Shown one piece after another: positions 1 through 5,102 of a stretch of 5,102 nt of DNA. The position numbers and the translations under genes are program-made. Location: the NCBI GenBank assembly GCA_902783755.1, contig CACZSC010000127.1:1-5102 (forward strand), read 5' to 3'. A model generated the notes under the pieces. That model saw only the letters and a list, made by a program, of their open reading frames with translations, searched no databases and had not been told where the DNA came from. Positions within the stretch are counted from its first letter, which is position 1, and every line of letters starts with the position of its first letter. Source of the DNA: an uncultured Ruminococcus sp. (GTDB lineage Bacteria > Bacillota > Clostridia > Oscillospirales > CAG-272).

Positions 1-2121
1 AAGGTGGGCATCTCCTTCAACCTTCTGGAGTTCAAGACCTTCAAGGAGGACTATCCCGAGGCGGAAGTGATAGCGTACCATGACATGCAGACCGGTATCC
101 AGGACGTGGCAAAGGGAAGGATAGACGCCTACATATACGAGAGGGAGATCCTTGACCAGGCAATACAGAACGGCATCACGGGAGTAACGCTCCTGAAGGA
201 GAGCTACAGCAGCAACGACGTGGCCGTGGGCCTGTCCCCGGTATCGAAGATCCCCGACCTCGAGAACAGGATCAATGCTTTCATAGCGGAGCTCCGCGAA
301 GAGGGCATCCTCGACGACATGTACCGCCGCTGGGTGATCAGCGGGGAACAGACCATGCCGGACATAAAGCCGGCGGAGGACCCCGGGTATCATCTGAGAG
401 TCGGCACCGTGGGCACCATAATGCCGTACTCCTACTACGAGGGGACGGAGCTTACCGGATACGACATAGAGCTGGCTTACCGCTTCGCCTCCTGGCTGGG
501 AGCTGACCTCGAGTTCAAGACATACGATTTCAGCGGCATCCTGGCGGCGGCCGCCACGGGGGACGTGGACTGCATAATGTCGAATCTGTTCCACACCACG
601 GAGAACGACGGCACCATCCCGTTCTCCGACACCATATTCACGGTCCAGACCACCGCTCTCGTGAGAATCGGCGGCGATGCCGTGACATCCCCGGACGATC
701 TGGCTGAGGGCGATATCGGGGTCATCACGGGATCGAATTTCCCGGATCATATAAAGGGAAGGCTGCCGGACGCCAACGTGGTGTACTACAACACGACGGC
801 GGACGAGCTGTATGCCCTGAACAACGGCAGGATCGACGCCGTGGCCCTGGACGAGCCCGTGGCACGGAACGTGCTGGCCCAGAGCGACTCATTCACCGTG
901 CTCACGGAGAAGCTGGCGGACCTGGACTACGGGTTCATATTCGAGATGAGCGAAGGCGGAGAGAAGCTCCGTGACGATTTCAACGGGTTCCTTGAGAGGA
1001 TAAAAGCCGACGGGACCATGGAGGCACTGCAGAAGAAATGGTTCGACGCCCCGGACCTCGATGAGGTGGAGATGACGGACTACCGGGAACTGGCGGACCC
1101 GAAGGGGACCATAGATCTGGCTACCATAACGAATCCCCCCTTCTCCTTCTTCAGGGACGGCATGGCATGCGGGTATGATATCGAGCTGTTCACCCTGTTC
1201 TGCCGGGAGTACGGCCGGGGCCTGACAGTCACGGACGTGAACATGGACGCCATACTGTCGACGGTCCAGTCAGGTAAATACCATACCGCCTGCTGCGGCA
1301 TAAGCATCACGGAGGAGAGGAAGGAATCCATGCTGTTCTCCCTCCCGGTATATTCCGGTGGCACGGTGCTCGTTGTCAGGAACAGCGGGGCAGACGGGGA
1401 CGGGAACTTCTTCACATCCGTTGCCAGAAGCTTCGAGAAGACCTTCATAAGGGAGGACCGCTGGCTCCTGTTCCTTGAGGGCACGGGAACCACGCTGCTC
1501 ATCACGGCACTGTCGGTGATCTTCGGGACCCTGCTGGGCTTCGGCGTCTACATGCTGTGCCGGAAGGGCAACAAGATAGCGAACGCCATCACCAGGTTCT
1601 TCATCTGGCTCATCCACGGCATGCCCGTGGTGGTGCTTCTGATGGTGCTCTACTACGTCATATTCGGAAAGGTGGCAGTCTCTGGTACCGTCATATCGGT
1701 GCTGGGCTTCACCCTCATATTCGGCGCCGCCGTCTTCAGCATGCTGAAGAGCGGAGTGGGAGCCATAGACCGGGGACAGACCGAGGCCGCCCTGGCTCTC
1801 GGATATACCGACAGGAGATCCTTCTTCCGCGTGATCCTGCCCCAGGCCCTTCCTCACTTCATGCCGGCCTACAAGGCCGAGATCACCAGTCTCATGAAGG
1901 CTACGGCCGTGGTCGGGTACGTCACGGTCCAGGATCTTACGAAGATGGGCGACATCGTGAGGAGCCGCACATACGAGGCATTCTTCCCGCTGATAGCGGT
2001 GGCCGTCATATACTTCCTCATATCGGCCCTCCTCATATTCATAGTCAAAAGGATAGAGATCAGGATAGATCCCCGGCGCCGTACGGGAAAGAGCATACTC
2101 AAGGGGGTGAACTTAAGATGA
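1..2121 (+). CDS. Amino-acid-type ABC transporter: tandem solute-binding domains fused to permease (5' partial)
   Basis: Fused binding and membrane subunit of a polar amino-acid uptake ABC transporter, like Lactococcus GlnPQ, in which binding domains precede the permease. The frame is open to the left edge. The GTG at nt 4 lies inside a domain, so the true start is upstream. Counting from the codon at nt 4: residues 1-111 are the rear part of a first SBP_bac_3 domain (GRIDA at 38-42, closing helix near 100-110). Residues 131-347 are a complete second domain. Residues 369-460 are only lobe 1 of a third. Residues 480-690 are the permease, with hydrophobic segments near 494-518, 539-555, 558-580 and 659-681. 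The ATPase-docking EAA loop is at 594-613 (EAALALGY ... ILP). The motif TxER, whose Arg normally holds the ligand carboxylate, reads TTEN (198-201) in domain 2 but TEER (436-439) in the half domain. Substrate is unknown; polar amino acids are likely. The stop overlaps the ATPase start. Confidence 0.9.
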   Translation, partial: KVGISFNLLEFKTFKEDYPEAEVIAYHDMQTGIQDVAKGRIDAYIYEREILDQAIQNGITGVTLLKESYSSNDVAVGLSPVSKIPDLENRINAFIAELREEGILDDMYRRWVISGEQTMPDIKPAEDPGYHLRVGTVGTIMPYSYYEGTELTGYDIELAYRFASWLGADLEFKTYDFSGILAAAATGDVDCIMSNLFHTTENDGTIPFSDTIFTVQTTALVRIGGDAVTSPDDLAEGDIGVITGSNFPDHIKGRLPDANVVYYNTTADELYALNNGRIDAVALDEPVARNVLAQSDSFTVLTEKLADLDYGFIFEMSEGGEKLRDDFNGFLERIKADGTMEALQKKWFDAPDLDEVEMTDYRELADPKGTIDLATITNPPFSFFRDGMACGYDIELFTLFCREYGRGLTVTDVNMDAILSTVQSGKYHTACCGISITEERKESMLFSLPVYSGGTVLVVRNSGADGDGNFFTSVARSFEKTFIREDRWLLFLEGTGTTLLITALSVIFGTLLGFGVYMLCRKGNKIANAITRFFIWLIHGMPVVVLLMVLYYVIFGKVAVSGTVISVLGFTLIFGAAVFSMLKSGVGAIDRGQTEAALALGYTDRRSFFRVILPQALPHFMPAYKAEITSLMKATAVVGYVTVQDLTKMGDIVRSRTYEAFFPLIAVAVIYFLISALLIFIVKRIEIRIDPRRRTGKSILKGVNLR
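2101..2109 (+). promoter_or_regulatory. Ribosome binding site of the ABC ATPase gene, inside the permease gene
   Basis: AAGGGGGTG lies about 8 nt before the ATG at 2118 and matches the anti-Shine-Dalgarno pairing region well. With the ATGA overlap (2118-2121) it fixes the ATPase start and indicates translational coupling to the permease. The same reading frame stays open back to nt 1557, but that upstream part is the permease gene read in the wrong frame. Confidence 0.75.
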
Positions 2122-3206
2122 TAGAGCTTGTGCACCTTGAGAAGAGATACGGTGACGTCACGCCACTCAGGGACGTGAGCGTCACCATAAACGACGGGGA
2201 CGTCATCTCCGTAATCGGCCCTTCAGGGACCGGTAAATCCACGCTTCTGCGCTGCATCAACATGCTGGAGAGGCCCACGTCCGGGCAGATACTTCTGGAC
2301 GGGGCGGACATCACGGCACCGAAATACGACCTGACCCTTGCCAGAAGAAAGATGGGAATGGTGTTCCAGTCCTTCAACCTCTTCGGGCATCTTACGGTCA
2401 TAGAGAACCTTATGCTGGCCCCCGTGGACATACTGAAGAAATCCAGGCAGGAGGCCTACGACACGGGCATAGCTCTCCTGAAGAGAGTGGGCCTCGCCGG
2501 ACGGGAGTTCCAGTATCCGGACCAGCTGTCCGGAGGACAGAAACAGAGGGTGGCCATTGCAAGGACCCTTGCCATGGATCCGGACGTCATACTTCTGGAC
2601 GAGCCCACCAGCGCCCTGGACCCCACCATGGTGGGTGAGGTGCAGACGGTCATAAGGGATCTTTCCAGGAGTGGCAAGACCATGATGATCGTGACCCATG
2701 AGATGAGATTCGCAAGAGAGATATCGAACCGGGTGTTCTACATGGACGACGGGGGCATATACGAGGACGGGACGCCGGATCAGATATTCGGCTCACCGCA
2801 GAAGGAGCTCACCCGCCGCTTCATCAGGCAGCTCAAAGTGCTGGAGCTGAAGATAGACAGCCACGATTTCGACTTCATAGGAGCCGGAAGCGAGATAGAC
2901 CTCTACTGCATGCAGAACGACATGATGCCGAGACAGAAATACCACATCCGCCTGGCCGTGGAGGAGCTGGTGCAGCAGATCCTGCTTCCTGAGTACGAAG
3001 ATCCGGATATACGGGTCACGGTGGAATACTCACCGGATGAACAGACGGTCTCCGTGTCCGCGGACTATAAGGGAAAACAGTTCGATCCCACGGAAGCGGA
3101 AAACGACCTGGCCCTGACGGTGCTGAAAAGCATCTCGGAAGACATCGGATACACTTACGATGAAAAAGCGGAGATACAGAATCACGCTGTTATAAAGCTC
3201 GCGTGA
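2118..3206 (+). CDS. Amino-acid-type ABC transporter ATPase with C-terminal degenerate RsbW/GHKL-like domain
   Basis: Cytoplasmic ATPase that powers the preceding permease; 362 aa against about 240-250 for GlnQ/HisP relatives. Residues 1-240 are a complete ABC domain: Walker A GPSGTGKST (34-42), Q-loop Gln84, signature LSGGQ (137-141), Walker B VILLDEP (157-163), D-loop SALD (165-168) and switch His194. All catalytic residues are present, so it should be active. Residues about 245-362 are an extra domain. RLAVEELVQQILLPEY (278-293) lines up with the N-box helix of anti-sigma kinases such as RsbW. It is followed by a strand pair, a D316...G319...FDP (322-324) stretch like a G1 box, and a helix plus final strand (330-361). 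The N-box Asn is replaced by Gln287 and the glycines of the later G-box are missing, so nucleotide binding there is probably lost. The extension does not look like the NIL domain of MetN. The ABC call is certain; the GHKL reading is recognition by eye. Confidence 0.95.
   Translation: MIELVHLEKRYGDVTPLRDVSVTINDGDVISVIGPSGTGKSTLLRCINMLERPTSGQILLDGADITAPKYDLTLARRKMGMVFQSFNLFGHLTVIENLMLAPVDILKKSRQEAYDTGIALLKRVGLAGREFQYPDQLSGGQKQRVAIARTLAMDPDVILLDEPTSALDPTMVGEVQTVIRDLSRSGKTMMIVTHEMRFAREISNRVFYMDDGGIYEDGTPDQIFGSPQKELTRRFIRQLKVLELKIDSHDFDFIGAGSEIDLYCMQNDMMPRQKYHIRLAVEELVQQILLPEYEDPDIRVTVEYSPDEQTVSVSADYKGKQFDPTEAENDLALTVLKSISEDIGYTYDEKAEIQNHAVIKLA
2850..3203 (+). other. RsbW/HATPase_c_2-like C-terminal domain of the ABC ATPase (predicted pseudo-kinase)
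   Basis: Residues 245-362 of the ATPase follow the anti-sigma-factor ATPase layout: an amphipathic strand (IDSHDFDFIGAGSEIDLYC), the N-box helix with Glu283 kept and Asn changed to Gln287, two strands (RVTVEYSPDEQTVSVSADY), an FDP motif, a helix (LALTVLKSISEDIGYTY) and an ending NHAVIKLA. In active family members the corresponding parts read ExxxN, DxGxxFDP and LGLxLIxxxxDxxxY. The loss of Asn and of the glycines suggests a binding or regulatory role rather than catalysis. Confidence 0.5.
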
Positions 3207-3241
3207 TACTGACGCAAACATAGAAAAGGAAAATACCAATT

Positions 3242-4042
3242 ATGAGAAACAGGATCCCCTCAGTCATCCTCCCCCTCCTCATATCCCTCATGCTAATACT
3301 GTCCGCTGTCCCTTCAATGGCATCAGGACTGCAGGGGATGAGGAACGGGGAAGTCACGTCAGATGACGCCGCGCAGCCCTTCGAATACGTCCATGACCCC
3401 CGGGACAATCCCGCCGCCATGGCGGACATCATAAGGGACGAAAACGCCGTATACGGATTCCGTCCCAGCGAGACAGGCAGCCTGAAGCAGTACGCGGACG
3501 CCGACTGGTCCGATCCCACTATCGTCGAACAGGGAAGACAGGACAGGATAGCTTACCACGAAAGCATAGCCGATATGTACGACATGCTCCGGGAGATGCG
3601 TTCCGGGGGCAGGAGCACCGAGGAGATCGCGAGAGCCGTCAGCACCAGAAGGAACGAGCTGCGCATAGAGGCATGCAACGGCGATCCCGATGCCCTTGCC
3701 AGACTGAAGGAGAGGAACCTTGAAAAGTACGGACATGAGGAAGGTCCTCTCCCGGACGAGCTCTTCGAACAGTACGGCTCCTGGGACACGGTGATCATCA
3801 AGGCGTTCAGTCCCAACTCCGGCATGGACGCGTGCCTGGGTCTCTACGACGATTATTATGACATATATGTGGCAATGGGCCAGATACAGCAGGAAGAGGT
3901 AATGCCTTCCGGAGAAGAGGAGCCGGTGTCGCCCCAGACCGGTTATACCGATCTTACAGCGGTATATACTGTGATCATGGTAATATCTGCTTCACTGGCA
4001 GCGAAGCTCTTCACCAAAGCAAAGAAAAAGGAAAACATCTGA
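3242..4042 (+). CDS. Secreted protein with SPQTG cell-wall sorting signal, function unknown
   Basis: A 266-aa exported protein predicted to be covalently anchored to the peptidoglycan by a sortase. Residues 1-27 form a signal peptide: basic MRNR, a hydrophobic core 8-22 and a likely cut after SMA (25-27). The C-terminus is a sorting signal: SPQTG (230-234), a hydrophobic stretch (238-257) and a basic tail KAKKKENI. The body is acidic and mostly helical, with stretches typical of a conserved clostridial surface family found near amino-acid transporters, as far as I recall: AVYGFRPS (69-76), DRIAYHESIADMYDMLREMR (101-120), STEEIARAVSTRRNELRIEA (125-144) and GMDACLGLYDDYYDIYV (194-210). I know no function for it. 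It begins 35 nt after the ATPase gene; AGGA at 3227-3230, 11 nt before the ATG, is a rather distant ribosome site. Codon use (ATA, AGG/AGA) matches the transporter genes, which supports one operon. It may be an accessory of the transporter, which is inference. Confidence 0.85.
   Translation: MRNRIPSVILPLLISLMLILSAVPSMASGLQGMRNGEVTSDDAAQPFEYVHDPRDNPAAMADIIRDENAVYGFRPSETGSLKQYADADWSDPTIVEQGRQDRIAYHESIADMYDMLREMRSGGRSTEEIARAVSTRRNELRIEACNGDPDALARLKERNLEKYGHEEGPLPDELFEQYGSWDTVIIKAFSPNSGMDACLGLYDDYYDIYVAMGQIQQEEVMPSGEEEPVSPQTGYTDLTAVYTVIMVISASLAAKLFTKAKKKENI
3929..4039 (+). other. Cell-wall sorting signal (SPQTG, membrane segment, basic tail)
   Basis: This codes for residues 230-266 of the secreted protein. 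SPQTG is an LPXTG variant; the clostridial SrtB of C. difficile is known to accept (S/P)PXTG. Next come a short linker YTD, about 20 hydrophobic residues, and a tail rich in lysine. The order and spacing fit a sortase substrate. An acidic linker (GEEEPV) precedes it, as is common for such anchors. No sortase gene lies in the window. Confidence 0.75.
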
Positions 4043-4067
4043 GAATACCCACAATGTAGTTTAATTT

Positions 4068-4075
4068 AAAGGAGG
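4068..4075 (+). promoter_or_regulatory. Strong ribosome binding site of the small membrane protein gene
   Basis: AAAGGAGG ends 8 nt before the ATG at 4084, an almost ideal Shine-Dalgarno sequence and spacing, and it fixes this start. It sits in the 41-nt gap after the secreted-protein gene, which also holds an AT-rich run (TTTAATTTAAA) but no hairpin that would act as a terminator. Confidence 0.8.
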
Positions 4076-4083
4076 ACTCTCAC

Positions 4084-4470
4084 ATGGATAAGAAAAAGCT
4101 CATCGTTATACTAATCGCGGTCATACTGGTAGCAGCCGCAGCAGCGGTAGTCATCGCGCTGCTCCTGAACAGCAAACCGCAGGTGGGACAGTTCGATCTT
4201 GCCGAATACCGGACCGAGATCGAGGCGTTCCCGTCGGATGAGGATATCGGTCCCGTGAAGGATGCGAAGGATCTTCTCGAAAAGGCGGAGAAGGTGCTGA
4301 AAAAGGTCTTCGGGGATACCGTGGATGACGAAAAGCCATACTCAGTGTCCTATGACGAAAAGAACGGCGCATGGCTCGTCAGCGGAAAGCCCGGTCCCGG
4401 AGAAGGGGGCGAAGCCCATATCATAGTTGAAAACAGCGGGAAAGTCCTTGCCGTCTGGCATGAGAAATAG
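4084..4470 (+). CDS. Membrane-anchored NTF2-fold immunity-like (YbbC/YhhH-type) protein
   Basis: A 128-aa protein with an N-terminal membrane anchor: basic MDKKK, then a hydrophobic helix at 6-28 with no lipobox cysteine. By the positive-inside rule the rest faces outward. Residues about 58-128 follow the pattern of NTF2-fold immunity-type proteins (Imm-NTF2, as in E. coli YbbC/YhhH): a helix DAKDLLEKAEKVLKKVFG (60-77), PYSVSYDEKNGAWLVSG (85-101), a Gly/Pro turn, then GGEAHIIVENSGKVLAVWHEK-type final strands (108-128). Relatives share the order PY, W-V-G, GG-A-I and a closing GK-H-K. Those families often protect against polymorphic toxins, but no such toxin lies in this operon, so a general binding role is equally possible. 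Start fixed by the strong ribosome site. Codon use agrees with the upstream genes, although ATC and GAA are somewhat commoner. The family call rests on pattern memory. Confidence 0.6.
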   Translation: MDKKKLIVILIAVILVAAAAAVVIALLLNSKPQVGQFDLAEYRTEIEAFPSDEDIGPVKDAKDLLEKAEKVLKKVFGDTVDDEKPYSVSYDEKNGAWLVSGKPGPGEGGEAHIIVENSGKVLAVWHEK

Positions 4471-4472
4471 AA

Positions 4473-5069
4473 ATGATATCTTATGAGAAAAGCCAATTAA
4501 TTAATGACTACGGTTGGATTAAGAATATGAAGACCTCGATTGACGAAAAAAGCAAGCAAAAGGCTTATCAGCTGTTTGAAAGCGGATTCGTTGACAACAT
4601 TGAAGTCGGAACGGCGAAGGGATTGCAGCAGATCCACAGCTACATCTTCGGCGGGTTATATGACTTTGCCGGGCAGATACGGACGCTCAATATCGCAAAG
4701 GGCGGCTTTCCCTTTGCGCCCGCGCTGTATTTGGACGGAGCGCTCGCGCATATCGAAAAGATGCCGGAGAGCACGCTCGAAGAGATCGTCGAAAAATACG
4801 TTGAGATGAACGTTGCGCATCCTTTTGTGGAGGGCAACGGAAGAAGCACGCGCATCTGGCTCGATCTGATCTTGAAAAAGAATCTGAAAAAATGCGTGGA
4901 CTGGAGCCTGATCGACAAGCAGGAATATCTTTCTGCTATGCGTGAAAGCGTATCAGAACCGGATAAAATTTTCGAACTTATAAAAAACGCATTGACCGAT
5001 AACATCTATGATCGCGAGATTATCATAAAGGGCATCGATTACTCGTATTACTACGAAACTGAGCAGTAA
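4473..5069 (+). CDS. fic: Fic family protein (class III-type adenylyltransferase)
   Basis: A 198-aa cytoplasmic single-domain Fic enzyme, expected to transfer AMP from ATP to a hydroxyl side chain of a target protein. The catalytic motif HPFVEGNGRSTR is complete at 116-127: His116 as base, Glu120 and the GNGR anion hole for phosphates, and Arg127. The target-docking flap is at 67-87 (GQIRTLNIAKGGFPFAPALY). The C-terminal helix carries SYYYE (191-195), the SxxxE inhibitory motif of class III Fic proteins such as Neisseria meningitidis NmFic, which this protein resembles closely along its length. The Glu should block productive ATP binding until it is relieved; the usual next residue Gly/Asn is Thr196 here. 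Known class III targets include DNA gyrase; the target here is unknown. It begins 2 nt after the previous stop without a clear ribosome site; Met19 (nt 4527), nearer the start of the conserved part, is another possible start. Codon use differs from the upstream genes. Confidence 0.93.
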   Translation: MISYEKSQLINDYGWIKNMKTSIDEKSKQKAYQLFESGFVDNIEVGTAKGLQQIHSYIFGGLYDFAGQIRTLNIAKGGFPFAPALYLDGALAHIEKMPESTLEEIVEKYVEMNVAHPFVEGNGRSTRIWLDLILKKNLKKCVDWSLIDKQEYLSAMRESVSEPDKIFELIKNALTDNIYDREIIIKGIDYSYYYETEQ

Positions 5070-5101
5070 TGGCAACAAGTAGCCAGATTGTTAGAAAATA
5101 A
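5069..5101 (+). pseudogene. Possible broken start of a type I restriction-modification HsdM gene
   Basis: The Fic stop overlaps an ATG (TAATG), the coupling typical of operon partners. The frame reads MATSSQIVRK and then TAA at 5099-5101. Many type I methyltransferase subunits begin with MATSSQIVxKLWNxCNVLRD, so these ten residues match their N-terminus, and the stop falls where Leu is expected. Fic genes are commonly found inside type I restriction loci. The match is short and from memory. It may be a genuine gene broken by a mutation, a junction, a contig-end error, or chance. Confidence 0.3.
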
Positions 5102-5102
5102 A

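Larger units (their letters stand above)
4471..5102. other. Region of lower GC and different codon use (likely acquired)
   Basis: From the end of the small membrane protein gene the sequence changes character. The first 60 nt after 4500 are about 35% G+C and the line at 4921 is about 40%, against about 58% in a sampled line of the ATPase gene (2521-2580). Ile codons in the Fic gene are mainly ATC and ATT, with about four ATA. In the ATPase gene I count 17 ATA, 10 ATC and 1 ATT. Arg codons also shift from AGA/AGG towards CGN. This marks a probable junction near 4471 with DNA of another origin. No direct repeat, tRNA or transposase marks the junction. Confidence 0.6.

Noticed and set aside
4..6. 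GTG at nt 4 as the true start of the transporter gene.
   Set aside because: The frame is open to nt 1 and the sequence begins in the middle of a solute-binding domain, without a signal peptide or ribosome site, so the gene starts outside the window.
1270..1857. 195-codon open frame on the minus strand.
   Set aside because: It is a shadow of the permease region: low-complexity His/Glu/Gly-rich translation, no ribosome site and no recognisable family. Other minus-strand frames (for example 1080-1505, 2223-2699, 3359-3736, 4640-5005) were rejected for the same reason.
1557..2117. Upstream extension of the ATPase reading frame (187 codons before the ATG at 2118).
   Set aside because: It overlaps the permease, which has clear family motifs in its own frame. 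The extension is rich in His, Arg and Gly with no domain, and a good ribosome site with an ATGA overlap supports the start at 2118.
2850..3203. ATPase C-terminal extension as the NIL domain of MetN methionine importers.
   Set aside because: The NIL pattern of alternating strands with a conserved Gly-rich middle is not visible, whereas the helix and FDP order fits a GHKL/anti-sigma domain better.
3207..3241. Terminator or promoter between the ATPase and the secreted-protein gene.
   Set aside because: The 35-nt gap has no inverted repeat with a T-run and no paired -35/-10 elements; it is only an A-rich leader with a weak ribosome site.
4084..4170. Lipoprotein signal peptide in the small membrane protein.
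   Set aside because: The hydrophobic stretch is not followed by a Cys-containing lipobox, so it is better read as a plain membrane anchor.
4540..4809. 89-codon plus-strand frame inside the Fic gene.
   Set aside because: It is a shifted frame of the Fic gene with an Arg/Ser-rich translation and no ribosome site. The Fic frame carries the complete catalytic motif across and beyond this stretch.

Overview
The window holds five same-strand genes and part of a possible sixth, with almost no non-coding DNA. It suggests an anaerobic Gram-positive bacterium of the Clostridia. The third gene ends in an SPQTG sorting signal, a variant used by some clostridial sortases. The first gene has the GlnPQ-like design of substrate-binding domains fused to a permease, common in Firmicutes. 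The first four genes are fairly GC-rich (about 58% in a sampled stretch) and strongly prefer ATA for Ile and AGA/AGG for Arg. No RNA gene, CRISPR array, insertion sequence or convincing terminator was seen. The taxonomic reading is inference.

Region 1 (nt 1-3206) is a polar amino-acid-type ABC transporter. A large polypeptide, cut off by the left edge, carries the end of one solute-binding domain, a complete second, only the first lobe of a third, and then a HisM/GlnP-type permease. Its stop overlaps the start of the ATPase gene by 4 nt (ATGA). The ATPase has every ABC motif plus a C-terminal extension of about 118 residues. I read this extension as a degenerate RsbW/anti-sigma-like GHKL domain, which is the most unusual thing in the window.

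Region 2 (nt 3242-4470) holds two exported or membrane-anchored proteins that follow the transporter closely and share its codon use. One is a secreted protein with a signal peptide and a C-terminal SPQTG cell-wall sorting signal. The other is a small N-terminally anchored protein whose outer part resembles NTF2-fold immunity-type proteins (the YbbC/YhhH-like group). Together with region 1 they look like one transcription unit: uptake machinery plus surface accessories. That joint function is inference.

Region 3 (nt 4473-5102) has different codon use and lower GC. It starts with a small stand-alone class III-type Fic protein that keeps the full catalytic motif and a C-terminal SxxxE inhibitory helix. 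The Fic stop overlaps an ATG (TAATG) opening a 10-codon frame, MATSSQIVRK, which resembles the first residues of type I restriction-modification HsdM subunits but stops at once. This region looks like a separately acquired defence or toxin-type module placed directly behind the transporter operon.
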